A DNA stretch of 64,000 nt from JBDHWG01 sp039810085 (GTDB lineage Bacteria; Chloroflexota; Anaerolineae; Epilineales; JAHCIE01), in the NCBI GenBank assembly GCA_039810085.1, contig JBDHWG010000001.1, forward strand, positions 372,001-436,000, in the 5' to 3' direction. Position numbers and translations under genes: made by a program. The notes below the pieces were generated by a model. It saw only the letters and a program-made list of their open reading frames with translations. It was not told where the DNA came from and made no database searches. The stretch's first letter is position 1, and each line of letters opens with the position of its first letter. This document shows, in pieces, positions 21,009-29,648 of this stretch.

Positions 21009-22442
21009 TCAGACAGCGTCTAGCATCACCTCGCCCATCCCGCCATCCACCGTTTCCCAGCGCACTGCGACACGGGCATTCGGCGCGCGCTGCCCCTCGG
21101 CCCGCGTTGGGACGAGGACGCCGGGCCGACTATAGCCGCGCCAGCCCTGCCAGCTTGAGCGAAACACGCCGTCCCACGCCCAATCCACCGCCCAGTATTC
21201 CACGTCAGCCGGATCACTGACCAGGACGACCGCCGCATCGCCGAGCAGGGACGCGGTGGAAGCGGCGCTGCGCTCCAGACGGAACTGTGGCGCGGGGAGA
21301 GAGGCATCGCCGTCGCGATAGATCGCGCCCTCGACGCGCTGCACGCCGAACGGTTGACAACCCTGCGCCAGCAGCCGCGCCCGCGCGACGGCGATGCCCG
21401 GCGCGCCCGCCTCGATGCCGAGCCAGCGCCGGCCGAGGGCCTCGGCGGCGACAAGCGTCGTGCCGCTGCCTGCGAACGGGTCGAGGACGAGGTCGCCCGG
21501 GTTGGACGACGCGGCGATGATGCGCTGGAGCAGGGCCAGGGGTTTCTGAGTCGGGTAGCCAGTGCGCTCGGCCGGCGGCAGGTGCATCACGTCGGGGATG
21601 TCGAGCCAGAGGTTGTCCAGCGGCGCGCGCTCGACGAGCCGCCCGTCCGCCGTCTCCTCTAGGAAGTACTTCACCCGGCGGCGGCCGTTGCGCGTGACGT
21701 GGACGCGGCCCTCGGCCGCCAGCGTCGCCAGGCTGGCGTCGGTGTAGTCGCCGCGCGGGGCGGTGCGGAACCAGCGGCCCGTGTGGGCGTCCCACTGGAC
21801 GGTGTGACGGCCGACCTCGCGCTCGACCATAGGACGCCGGAAGGTGAAGCGGCTGCTCTTCGAATAGAACAGGATGGTGTCGGTCACACGGCCGAACTGC
21901 CCGCTGGCCGCCTTGCGGCCCAGCGTCGCAGCGCGCCGCCAGATAATCTCGTTGCGGAAGTTCTCGACGCCGAAGATTTCGTCCAGGAGGACGCGGGCAT
22001 ACGGCGCAGCGCGCCAGTCCAGGTGGATGTACAGGCTGCCGGTCTCGGCCAGCAGCGCGTGCAGCAGGCGCAGGCGCGGGTAGAGCATGTCGAGCCAGCG
22101 ATCCAGGCTCGGCCACACGTCGCTGAAAGCGTAGCGGTGGACCACTCGTCCATCTGGCCCGGTGAGGGGTTGGGTGTAGTGGGCGCGGGTGGCGAAAGGC
22201 GGGTCCAGGTAGACCAGGCCAACGCGCCCCGACCAGTCGGCGGCCAGAGCGTGCAGCGCCGTCAGGTTGTCGGCCCAGACGATGGCGTTCTCCCCAACGC
22301 CGCCGCCGACCATCTCGACAGTCGCCAGTCGCGGCGGGGGCGACGGGGGGACAGGCTCGGCGCGGCTGGCCCAGGTCAGGCGGGCAGTGGAACGTGGCAA
22401 AGGGGCAGGCTCCTGAGAGTTTGATGAGAAGGGGTGTACCAC
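21009..22442 (-). CDS. Orphan site-specific DNA methyltransferase (N4/N6, beta class)
   Basis: The 477-residue protein has motif IV LVYLDPPFATRAHY near residue 83, then YPTQKPLALLQRII and motif I LDPFAGSGTTLVAAEALGR at about residue 320. This order (DPPY, target-recognition domain, FxGxG) is that of beta-class amino-methyltransferases, which methylate adenine N6 or cytosine N4 using SAM. No restriction gene is adjacent, so it looks like a solitary regulatory or protective methylase. The start is uncertain: a GTG at 22442 has no clear ribosome-binding site, and an ATG at 22313 (MVGGGVGE) would begin just before the conserved region. Confidence 0.82.
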   Translation of the reverse strand: MVHPFSSNSQEPAPLPRSTARLTWASRAEPVPPSPPPRLATVEMVGGGVGENAIVWADNLTALHALAADWSGRVGLVYLDPPFATRAHYTQPLTGPDGRVVHRYAFSDVWPSLDRWLDMLYPRLRLLHALLAETGSLYIHLDWRAAPYARVLLDEIFGVENFRNEIIWRRAATLGRKAASGQFGRVTDTILFYSKSSRFTFRRPMVEREVGRHTVQWDAHTGRWFRTAPRGDYTDASLATLAAEGRVHVTRNGRRRVKYFLEETADGRLVERAPLDNLWLDIPDVMHLPPAERTGYPTQKPLALLQRIIAASSNPGDLVLDPFAGSGTTLVAAEALGRRWLGIEAGAPGIAVARARLLAQGCQPFGVQRVEGAIYRDGDASLPAPQFRLERSAASTASLLGDAAVVLVSDPADVEYWAVDWAWDGVFRSSWQGWRGYSRPGVLVPTRAEGQRAPNARVAVRWETVDGGMGEVMLDAV

Positions 22443-22538
22443 GCTTCTGAGGCAGTGTCAAGCCCGGCAAGGTATTTGGCCTTTTGCCCGGACGTGACGT
22501 AAAATTGAGTGCTGCACACATCCGTGTCTACCCAGGGC

Positions 22539-22567
22539 TTGCCTGCGCGGCGAGCCTTCTTTATTCT
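22539..22567 (+). promoter_or_regulatory. Sigma70-type promoter of the PpiC lipoprotein gene
   Basis: TTGCCT at 22539 and TATTCT at 22562 are 17 bases apart. The GTG start at 22592 follows 24 bases later with AAGGAGG in between. Confidence 0.65.
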
Positions 22568-22591
22568 GTCTGTATCGTAAGGAGGTATTCG

Positions 22592-23629
22592 GTGATAAAG
22601 TTGAAGATTGCGGGCCTTGCGCTGGTTGTGGCCGTCGCTCTCGCGGGCTGCCAGTCGGCTCAGAGCACGCCCCCGCCCGTCGCTCAATCGACCGTCCCCG
22701 CGCCCCAGGCGGCGGCCCAGGCGACAGCGCCCGTGTCGGTCACGGCCCAGGTTCCGCAAGCCCGGCCGTCGGCGGCCGAGTCGACGCCCGCGCCGCAGGC
22801 AACCTTGCCGCCGCTCACGTTCAAGACCACCAACGGCGGCGACGCGGCGGCGTCCGTCAATAGCGTGCCGATCAAGCTCAGCGACTATACCAAATACGCC
22901 AATCAGATTCGCGCGTCGTTTGCCAATTCAGGCGCTGATCCCAGCAGCCCCGACGGCCAGCAGGAGCTAAAGCAGCAGTACTCCGATCTCCTCGACTCGC
23001 TCATCATTCAGGAGCTTGTGCGTCAGTCGGCCAAGGCCCAGAACATCACGATCAGCGACGACGAAGTCAAGACGCAGATCGACCAGATTACGCAGCGCCA
23101 GGGTGGCCCCGACGGTCTGGCAAAGGCGCTGGCGGCGCAGGGTCTGACGCAGGACGACCTGACGGCGCTCATCAAGGACCGCCTCCTGGCAAACAAAGTA
23201 GGCGACACCATCACCAAGGACGTGCCGACGACGGGCGAGCAGGTTCACGCGCGCCACATCCTGGTCAAGACCGAGGATGAGGCGAAGCAGGTCCAGGAGC
23301 GCCTGGCGAAGGGTGAGGCGTTCGATGCGGTCGCCAAGGACGTCAGCATCGACCCCAGCGGCAAGAGCAACGGCGGCGACCTGGGCTGGTTCGGCCACGG
23401 CCAGATGGTGCCGGAGTTCGAGCAAGCGGCGTTCTCGCTGCCGGTCGGCAAGGTGAGCGACCCGGTCAAGAGCCAGTTCGGCTACCACATCATCCAGGTA
23501 ACCGAGAAGGACGCCAACCATCAGTTGTCGCAGGATGACTTGGACCGCGCCAAGGAGCAGAAGATCGGCGAGTGGATCGACCAGCAGAAGAAGGCCGCCA
23601 AGATCGAGAAGTACCTGTCCCTCGAATAA
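22592..23629 (+). CDS. PpiC-type peptidyl-prolyl isomerase lipoprotein
   Basis: The 345-residue protein begins with a lipoprotein signal (ALVVAVALAGC) followed by a Pro/Ala/Gln linker. It has a SurA/PrsA-like N-terminal helical domain (SIIQELVRQSAKAQNITIS region) and a rotamase domain at about residues 220-310 (HARHILVKTEDEA, GGDLGWFGHGQMVPEF, FGYHIIQV). It would act as an extracytoplasmic folding chaperone. I chose the GTG at 22592 because AAGGAGG precedes it and the signal peptide then starts correctly; the upstream in-frame extension to 22484 overlaps the promoter region. A perfect 15-base hairpin follows. Confidence 0.88.
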   Translation: MIKLKIAGLALVVAVALAGCQSAQSTPPPVAQSTVPAPQAAAQATAPVSVTAQVPQARPSAAESTPAPQATLPPLTFKTTNGGDAAASVNSVPIKLSDYTKYANQIRASFANSGADPSSPDGQQELKQQYSDLLDSLIIQELVRQSAKAQNITISDDEVKTQIDQITQRQGGPDGLAKALAAQGLTQDDLTALIKDRLLANKVGDTITKDVPTTGEQVHARHILVKTEDEAKQVQERLAKGEAFDAVAKDVSIDPSGKSNGGDLGWFGHGQMVPEFEQAAFSLPVGKVSDPVKSQFGYHIIQVTEKDANHQLSQDDLDRAKEQKIGEWIDQQKKAAKIEKYLSLE

Positions 23630-23660
23630 GACAAAGCCTACCCACCTAGGGTCACTATGA

Positions 23661-23700
23661 CGAGAAGGGTCTCACACACAAGCGGGTGAGACCCTTCTCG
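23661..23700. terminator. Strong terminator-like hairpin after the PpiC gene
   Basis: A perfect 15-base stem (CGAGAAGGGTCTCAC with GTGAGACCCTTCTCG) and a 10-base loop start 31 bases after the stop codon. It lies between convergent genes and there is no T-run. Confidence 0.7.
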
Positions 23701-23749
23701 CTGGTAACCTATGCTCTTGTTCGTCGCGCCTCAGGCCACGTTTGCCGCG

Positions 23750-24127
23750 TTACTCAACAACGTCCTCGTCCATGTCGCGCTGGCCCCGCGCATAGTCCGG
23801 CTCTTCCTGCTCCTCGGACCCCGCGACGTCTAGCCCGGGAACGTAGCTCGAGTGTTCATCCTCGCGCTGGCCCCGCGCATAGTCGGGGTGCTCCGCCTTG
23901 TCCAAGTCCATCCGGTCGTCCAGGCCGCGCGCAAAGTCGCCCGCCTCGCGCTCCGGTAGCGCAACGTCGCCTTCCTCGCGCTGGCCGCGCGCGTAATCTG
24001 GCCCTTCCATCGCCTCGTCCACCGCCGGGTTCAGGTTGGTGTCGGCCGGCGCCGTCAGAGTGTCGATCTCCTCGCCCCGTTCAACATTCACTGGTACGTC
24101 GTGAATCTCACCATGTTCGTGCATCAT
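23750..24127 (-). CDS. Acidic repeat protein with PDYARGQR motifs, unknown
   Basis: The 125-residue acidic protein contains three copies of PDYARGQR (followed by Glu or Asp) and the related DFARGLDD, spaced 25-35 residues apart by Glu/Asp-rich linkers. No hydrophobic segment is present, so it is probably soluble and largely disordered. Function is unknown. The open frame reaches 24169, but its first codons overlap a sigma54-like site (24153-24168), whose transcript would begin inside it. The two adjacent ATGs at 24127/24124 have a GGAGG box 6 bases upstream, so I start there. Confidence 0.65.
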   Translation of the reverse strand: MMHEHGEIHDVPVNVERGEEIDTLTAPADTNLNPAVDEAMEGPDYARGQREEGDVALPEREAGDFARGLDDRMDLDKAEHPDYARGQREDEHSSYVPGLDVAGSEEQEEPDYARGQRDMDEDVVE

Positions 24128-24152
24128 GTGATCCTCCATATAGCCGTCCCTA

Positions 24153-24168
24153 TGCATATTGCGTGCCA
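24153..24168 (-). promoter_or_regulatory. Candidate sigma54 promoter of the repeat-protein gene
   Basis: The reverse strand reads TGGCACGCAATATGCA: TGGCACG and TGCA with GG-N10-GC spacing; the only change is A instead of T at the start of TTGCA. The predicted start is near 24142, before the GGAGG box and ATG at 24127. Confidence 0.6.
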
Positions 24169-24198
24169 TCCTCTGACGCCCGTTATCGGCGGCATTCG

Positions 24199-24214
24199 TG
24201 GCCCCCGACTTGCT
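24199..24214 (+). promoter_or_regulatory. Candidate sigma54 promoter of the small-protein gene
   Basis: TGGCCCCCGACTTGCT has GG-N10-GC spacing, TGGC and TTGCT; only the A of TGGCA is changed. It lies about 95 bases before the ATG at 24310, and it is back to back with the leftward site at 24153-24168. A TATAGT about 20 bases further on could be a weak alternative sigma70 -10. Confidence 0.5.
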
Positions 24215-24309
24215 TTAGAGAGGGCGAGGACTACTATAGTCTGGCTGTGTGTTGGGAAGTTAGTCAATCAAGTGGACAGCACGGAAAGACGCGCGTAGTG
24301 GAGGGTCAA

Positions 24310-24489
24310 ATGGAGAAGTCAACCCTGGATCCGAACGTCGAGTATTCGCCTATCGACACGATCTACATCAGCGAGGCGGAACTGCGCCAGCCCCTCAACC
24401 AAAACCGCCGCTATGATAGCCGCTGGATGGCCGATCCGACGTTCCGCGCCTGGTTGATCTGGCAGCGCCGTCGCGGGAAGGACGTGTAG
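24310..24489 (+). CDS. Small basic/polar protein, unknown
   Basis: A 59-residue protein starts with MEKSTLDPNVEYSPIDT and ends with FRAWLIWQRRRGKDV. GGAGG lies 6 bases before the ATG. There is a Trp/Arg-rich C terminus and no signal peptide. The protein is too short to assign. It is divergent from the PDYARGQR protein gene, with which it shares a 180-base intergenic region carrying two sigma54-like sites, and probably belongs to the same stress set. Confidence 0.6.
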   Translation: MEKSTLDPNVEYSPIDTIYISEAELRQPLNQNRRYDSRWMADPTFRAWLIWQRRRGKDV

Positions 24490-24573
24490 TCCCGCGCCCT
24501 TCGTCCCAGGTAAGAGAATAGCGTTCCTCCGTGTCGGAAGTACAAAGTCGTCATAGGATGGAGGACGCGGCAT

Positions 24574-25533
24574 ATGGCAAGTAGCGTGCATGGTATTCAC
24601 CATGTGACGGCGATCTCAGGCAATGCCCAGGAGAACGTAAACTTCTACGTCGGTGTGCTGGGCATGCGATTGGTGAAAAAGAGCGTCAACCAGGACGCCC
24701 CTGACGTATACCACCTGTTCTATGCGGACGGTGTCGGCTCGCCCGGCACGGACCTGACATTCTTCCCGTTCCCCGGCGCGAGGCCGGGCCGGGTGGGTGT
24801 CGGGATGACCGTGGAGGTTCCGTTCGCGGCGCCGGTCGGCAGCCTCTCCTACTGGCAGGCGCGCCTTGCTCAGCACGGCGTCCAATGCAGCGCGCTCGAG
24901 ACTCGCTTTGGCGAGCAGACGCTGCCGTTCGAAGACCCGCATGGCTTGAAGCTGGCCCTGGTTGAAACGCCGGATGCGCGCCAGTTCACGCCCTGGGCCG
25001 ACAGCCCCGTGCCTGTTGAGCATCAGTTGCGCGGGATGCACACCGTCCGGCTGTGGGAACGCAGCGTCCGGGCGACTGAGGCGCTGATGACCGAGCGCAT
25101 GGGGTTCACCTTCGTGGCCGAGGAAGACGGCTGGCGGCGCTACGCCGTGGCTGGCGGCGGCTCGGGCAAGTACGTCGATATCAAGGAATTGCCCCAGGAA
25201 CGTCGTGGCCTGTCTGGCGCGGGCACAGTGCATCACGTTGCGTTCCGCGTCGCGGACACGGCGGAGGAGATGGCGGTGCGCGGCCAGGTGCAGGACGCCG
25301 GCATGCAGCCGACGCCGCAGATCGACCGCTTCTGGTTCAACTCGGTCTACTTCCGCGAGCCGGGCGGCGTCCTCTTCGAGCTGGCGACCGACGGTCCGGG
25401 CTTCGACCGGGATGAGGACATGGCGCATTTGGGCGAGCAGCTTATCCTGCCGCCGTGGCTGGAGTCGTACCGCCCCCAAATCGAGAGCGTCCTCCCGCCC
25501 CTCACCATGCCCCGTGTTGCCGCTGCGCGCTGA
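24574..25533 (+). CDS. Ring-cleaving dioxygenase-like glyoxalase-fold protein (MhqO type)
   Basis: The 319-residue protein has two glyoxalase/bleomycin-resistance (VOC) domains. The first begins with GIHHVTAISGNAQENVNFYVGVLGMRLVKK and the second contains VHHVAFRVADT and GGVLFELATDGPG, giving His and Glu ligands for one divalent metal. It resembles MhqO/LinE-type extradiol dioxygenases acting on hydroquinones and catechols. Close relatives confer resistance to quinones in Bacillus, though many in this group are uncharacterised. The start is ATG with GGAGG upstream. A neighbouring quinone-redox protein (thioredoxin-VKOR) follows. Confidence 0.85.
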   Translation: MASSVHGIHHVTAISGNAQENVNFYVGVLGMRLVKKSVNQDAPDVYHLFYADGVGSPGTDLTFFPFPGARPGRVGVGMTVEVPFAAPVGSLSYWQARLAQHGVQCSALETRFGEQTLPFEDPHGLKLALVETPDARQFTPWADSPVPVEHQLRGMHTVRLWERSVRATEALMTERMGFTFVAEEDGWRRYAVAGGGSGKYVDIKELPQERRGLSGAGTVHHVAFRVADTAEEMAVRGQVQDAGMQPTPQIDRFWFNSVYFREPGGVLFELATDGPGFDRDEDMAHLGEQLILPPWLESYRPQIESVLPPLTMPRVAAAR

Positions 25534-25727
25534 CACGGGCGCTAGAAATATACACTCAGGGCCACGCACTGATTGCGTGGCCCTGAGCATTTCCCCCCCG
25601 AACCCAACCCCACCCTTCTACGTTATATACAACGAGAATTGCCGTCCCATTATTTCACGGCAGCTCTCCCAAATCAAACTCAATTTTGAAACACTCTCGG
25701 AATGTGAGTGACGGAGGCTCAATCCTC

Positions 25728-26798
25728 ATGCGTGTTTTCTGGGCCATGCTGCTCGCCCTCGCCCTGGCCGTCCTTCAACAATTTGCTCCCCCCGCCGCGT
25801 TGTCCGCGCCCCAGGCCGCCGAGCCGGTCGTGCGCGCCGTCCTGTTCTACTCCGACCTGTGCAACCACTGCCACTACGTGATGCAGAACGTCCTGCCGCC
25901 GCTGCAACAGAAATACGGCGCGCACCTCGACATCCGCATGATCGAGGTCTCCGCGCCCCAGAACCGCGCCCGTTTGCGTCAGGCCGGAACCGCCCTCGGC
26001 CTCGCCGCCGACACCATCGGCGTCCCGCTGCTCATCCTCGGCGACCGGGGCCTGGTCGGGTCGGTGGAAATCGAGCAGGAGCTGCCGGGCCTGATCGAGA
26101 AGCACCTGGCCGCAGGCGGTGTGGACTACCCGCGCCTGCTCGGCGTCGACGAGCCAGCCGCCGCGTCAAACGCCAGCCCCGCGCCCGCGCCCGTCGAGAC
26201 CGCCGAAACGCCGCGCTTCAACGGCTTCGCGCTCGCCATCGCCATCATGCTCGGCATGACGGGGGCGCTCGTCTACACCGCGTTCGTCGTCGTGCGTGGC
26301 TTGCGCGGCGGATACGCCCCCCTGCTCTCGCCGCGCCTCGACGCGCTGCTGCCGGTCGTCGCCGTGCTCGGCCTGGCCGTCGCGGGCTATCTCACCTACG
26401 TCGAGACGACGAGCGCGCGCGCCATCTGCGGCCCGGTAGGCGACTGCAATGCCGTCCAGAGCAGCCCCTACGCGCGGCTGTTCGGCGTCGTGCCGGTCGG
26501 CGTCGTCGGCGCGCTCGGCTACATCGCCATCCTGGCCGTGTGGCTATGGCAGCGGCTGCGCTCGGACTGGCTCGCGGCGTACGCGCCTGTGCTCCTCTTC
26601 GGCATGGCGCTGTTCGGCGTCATCTTCTCGCTGTACCTGACGTACCTGGAGCCGTTCGTCATCGGCGCGGTGTGCGCCTGGTGCCTGACCTCGGCGGTGC
26701 TCATCACCCTGACGATGTTGCTGACGGTCGGCCCGCTGGTGCGCGCCGCCGCCCCGCCCGAAGCCACGCCGGGCGTCGAAGCCCCTTCGCCGACGTAG
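25728..26798 (+). CDS. Thioredoxin-VKOR fusion (disulfide-forming enzyme)
   Basis: The 356-residue protein starts with an N-terminal signal/TM (about residues 3-30), then a thioredoxin-like domain with CNHC (C45/C48), then a VKOR domain. The VKOR part has the loop pair AICGPVGDCNAV (C234/C240), followed by SSPYARLFG, and the redox CAWC (C316/C319) in a helix. VKOR uses quinone to oxidise the thioredoxin-like partner, which in turn makes disulfides in exported proteins. In many bacterial and plant fusions the thioredoxin domain is C-terminal; here it is N-terminal. The start at 25728 has GGAGG upstream; the longer frame to 25686 is unsupported. Confidence 0.85.
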   Translation: MRVFWAMLLALALAVLQQFAPPAALSAPQAAEPVVRAVLFYSDLCNHCHYVMQNVLPPLQQKYGAHLDIRMIEVSAPQNRARLRQAGTALGLAADTIGVPLLILGDRGLVGSVEIEQELPGLIEKHLAAGGVDYPRLLGVDEPAAASNASPAPAPVETAETPRFNGFALAIAIMLGMTGALVYTAFVVVRGLRGGYAPLLSPRLDALLPVVAVLGLAVAGYLTYVETTSARAICGPVGDCNAVQSSPYARLFGVVPVGVVGALGYIAILAVWLWQRLRSDWLAAYAPVLLFGMALFGVIFSLYLTYLEPFVIGAVCAWCLTSAVLITLTMLLTVGPLVRAAAPPEATPGVEAPSPT

Positions 26799-26983
26799 CG
26801 AGCACTTCTCCCTCGTCTGGTGGTTCTCCCACACTCAGCGTATTTGACGCTTGATGAGCGTCAGCGCCCGTCTTCGTGCTGCGAGCGGTCACAGGTCAAT
26901 GTCAGGCTGCGCAGGCCGCGAACGGTCGAAAGGGCGCGAAAGGCACAAAATATTCTCGCCGGGATTTTCACCTCAATAACCGA

Positions 26984-28699
26984 CTATAATTTCCAGGCCT
27001 CAAGCGCTATGCTGGCAAGTTGCCTCTGTCGCCGATCAATCTCTTCATTAGTCCACTTTGTTGCTTTCTTGACAAAATCGTTGATTGGCAGTGTAGATTC
27101 GCTAAACGCGATTCTCTGCTTCTGCAAAAAGTCTTCATCACCTGCTTCTGCATTACGCTTTCTCAGCAGGAGAGTCAGGTTGCCAATGCGATCAACATAT
27201 TCAGCTGGATCAATTCCTGTAGGGAATTGAGAGCGCCACGCAGGTTCTAGACTCTGAGGTAGAATATGTTCGAGATTTACGTTTTTTGCATCCGGATTGA
27301 CAATCTGTTCTTGCGCACGACTCATCTGCCTGTTCAACTTTGCTAACACATATCTGGCGAGTTTTGCCTGCGACTTTCTCATTCTTGCCGATTGAAAGTC
27401 GCTTGAGAACTTCGTATCATTGTTGTACCCTCGAAGTTGATCAGCTAATCGATCTGACGATGTAAGCACGCCATCCTTGATTCCAACCGCAATCTCGGCA
27501 AAGATGCGCTCGAGATCACCGGAAGTACCGTTCCCAATGATATTGTATCGGAATGAGAAATTCGCTATGATACGAAAGGTATCTACGACTTCATCAGGGG
27601 CCCTGAACACCTGGATGGCGTTTAGCAATACAGGATAGCACTGAGACACGCGGAATAACCTTAGCTCATCTATGTGATTACTTAATGTTGCGTCGTTATA
27701 CTGTGGCTCATCTGGCCAAAGGGTAGCATCTTCAATCATTGCATAGTGACGTGCGCTATCACGCAGATCCTTAAGCAGCTCCATCGTTTCACGTTGCGTT
27801 CTTGCAGCTCTAGTTACTTCGCGATATAGGTCCTTCTCGCGCACAACTACGCGTGGCCTCGATATCCCCTTAGCTATCCAGTAATGCCTAAGATATTCAG
27901 GAAGGGAACGTCGGCCTAGTTCAATTTCCATGCTCTCCCAAAGATTCTGTGCTCTATCGACCTCTTGGGAGGCCTGTGAGTACAAACGATTCTTGACAAG
28001 ATCTGAGACAGCTAATTCTTTGCCGCGTGCGTTAAGTGATTCAAATATAATATAGGCGTCTTCCTCACTCGTTACCGGAATTACAATGAGCTTTACCACA
28101 GAACCAACGCAGTTGATTAGCTTCTCCAAGAACAGATCATAGTCCTGACCTCGTGCTGTTGTCTCACGCCCGATTTGATCGAGAATATATCTATATGCAT
28201 CCAGTAGCAAAACATTCGACCGTTCGAGCTTTTTCTCCGTAAGAGCCGTCGAAACGTCCCAGGACGATTTGCTTTCGAATACGTAGTCTCGGTACACCTC
28301 ATTGTTAAGACGATTCAATTCGAGCTTGGGTTTAGCAATTGGGTTACGGCCATATCCTCTACTCCCCATGAAGTCCCGAAAGACATCGTGCCACAGGTCA
28401 TTTCCATGAGATGCGAAAATATGTCGTACGGCACTGAATATCATAGAAAGGCAGGCTAGTCGCTGTTGCCCATCGATAATTTCTTGAGCGCCTTGATCGC
28501 CATGTTGTAATACTATCGTACCTAAGAAGTAGTCACCCCTCTCATCCTCCATTGCTCTCTGGATGTCCTCCCACAAATCCTGGACCTCGTCCCTCGTCCA
28601 GGCAAAGTTGCGCTGATACTTCGGAACTCGGAATACAGTGTCACCACTGAACAACTCTCTCATCGACCTAAGATCGGGAGATTGGATACCATCAGCCAT
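26984..28699 (-). CDS. GmrSD-like DUF262-DUF1524 defence protein
   Basis: The 571-residue protein has an N-terminal DUF262 (ParB-like/NTPase) domain: FRVPKYQRNFAWTRDEVQDLWEDI and EIIDGQQRL at about residue 73. A helical middle follows, and then a C-terminal DUF1524 domain with NLEHILPQ at about residue 479 and DRIGNLTLL. This is the GmrSD-type architecture: modified-DNA-dependent (type IV) endonucleases that cut glucosylated or otherwise modified DNA. Its GC content is clearly lower than that of its neighbours. It is the third gene of the methyltransferase-NotI operon, 26 bases after the endonuclease, with AAGGAG upstream of the ATG. Its role beside a classical endonuclease is discussed in the findings. 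Confidence 0.85.
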   Translation of the reverse strand: MADGIQSPDLRSMRELFSGDTVFRVPKYQRNFAWTRDEVQDLWEDIQRAMEDERGDYFLGTIVLQHGDQGAQEIIDGQQRLACLSMIFSAVRHIFASHGNDLWHDVFRDFMGSRGYGRNPIAKPKLELNRLNNEVYRDYVFESKSSWDVSTALTEKKLERSNVLLLDAYRYILDQIGRETTARGQDYDLFLEKLINCVGSVVKLIVIPVTSEEDAYIIFESLNARGKELAVSDLVKNRLYSQASQEVDRAQNLWESMEIELGRRSLPEYLRHYWIAKGISRPRVVVREKDLYREVTRAARTQRETMELLKDLRDSARHYAMIEDATLWPDEPQYNDATLSNHIDELRLFRVSQCYPVLLNAIQVFRAPDEVVDTFRIIANFSFRYNIIGNGTSGDLERIFAEIAVGIKDGVLTSSDRLADQLRGYNNDTKFSSDFQSARMRKSQAKLARYVLAKLNRQMSRAQEQIVNPDAKNVNLEHILPQSLEPAWRSQFPTGIDPAEYVDRIGNLTLLLRKRNAEAGDEDFLQKQRIAFSESTLPINDFVKKATKWTNEEIDRRQRQLASIALEAWKL

Positions 28700-28724
28700 C
28701 TTCGCGCTCCTTTTAATAGGCGGC

Positions 28725-29648
28725 CTACCACAAGCTAACTTCGTCCTCGTCGCCCGTCTCGCGTATCCGGCCCGATGCGGTTGGCGGCTTGACGTCTAGA
28801 GTTGGGGCCTGGCTTGTTGTACCCAAGCTCAACGATATCTGTGCCTGGGCGCTGATCTTCTTCTCCAACGTTGCCATGAACTTCCCCACGGGCGGGATGT
28901 CAGGATTGTTGCGGAATGCCGCAAACAGGTCGTCAATCGTCGAGGATATCTTGCGCGTTGCGACCAACTCGAATCGTTCCGGCGTGCGCTGGAGATCGTA
29001 GAGAGCGAAGACGGTTGAGTGCTCGGAACTGAAACCCAGCTGCTGCAAGTTGTAGCGGTTCTCAAAATAGGCGTACACTGGCTCCTGGACGACCCAGTAT
29101 ATCTTCCGACCCCAGTTTTCGAGAATGATCCCCTTATTCAAGACCTGAGTGAAGGTTCGTTTCCAGATGTCGTAGTAGTTGACCCCGAAGTTGTAGGAGT
29201 GATAAGTTACATCCTCACCGGCCATAAAGGCTTTGAGGCCCTTGACGAGTTCACCTGTACTCGTCGTTTGCCCTGTTTGAAATTCAATGACGGCGAAATC
29301 CTCAATTTCCAGAGACATCGGGCGATGCTTGACCATCACGAAGTCGAAGCTTCCCACGTGTTCCAAGCCGACTTCCGGGAAAACGAGGATATCATGAATC
29401 GACTTGAAGTGGTGCAAGGCAATATCGGTGAAGACGGCGTGCCGATCAAGGAAGCGACGTGGACACACCGCAATGTCCTTACTCGTCGCATGCACGGAGC
29501 ACACACCGAAAGGATAGTCAATCAAGCGACTCTGCTTGTAGCAGACTTTGTCCACGAATGGACACCAATGGCGGTCTCTAACTTGCGTTGCCTGTTCGTC
29601 ACGCACGTAGTTCGGATAGCCGAAGATTTCGGACGGGTATTTGCTCAT
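28725..29648 (-). CDS. NotI-family restriction endonuclease
   Basis: The 307-residue protein has the NotI-type Cys4 iron site: C29 (WCPF), C36, C50 (GVCSV) and C62 (AVCPRR). These follow an EIFGYPNYVRDEQAT leader that matches the start of NotI. The PD-(D/E)xK core follows, with E92 (FPEVGL), D102 (GSFDFV) and E122/Q124 (VIEFQTGQT). The Glu-x-Gln in place of Glu-x-Lys is characteristic of NotI itself. The enzyme should make a double-strand cut at a rare GC-rich site. The ATG at 29648 overlaps the methyltransferase stop codon (ATGA), so expression is coupled. I rejected the in-frame extension to 29738. Confidence 0.85.
   Translation of the reverse strand: MSKYPSEIFGYPNYVRDEQATQVRDRHWCPFVDKVCYKQSRLIDYPFGVCSVHATSKDIAVCPRRFLDRHAVFTDIALHHFKSIHDILVFPEVGLEHVGSFDFVMVKHRPMSLEIEDFAVIEFQTGQTTSTGELVKGLKAFMAGEDVTYHSYNFGVNYYDIWKRTFTQVLNKGIILENWGRKIYWVVQEPVYAYFENRYNLQQLGFSSEHSTVFALYDLQRTPERFELVATRKISSTIDDLFAAFRNNPDIPPVGKFMATLEKKISAQAQISLSLGTTSQAPTLDVKPPTASGRIRETGDEDEVSLW

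Noticed and set aside
24128..24169. Longer start of the PDYARGQR protein (ATG at 24169)
   Set aside because: The codons overlap the sigma54-like site; the ATG pair at 24127/24124 has a GGAGG box.
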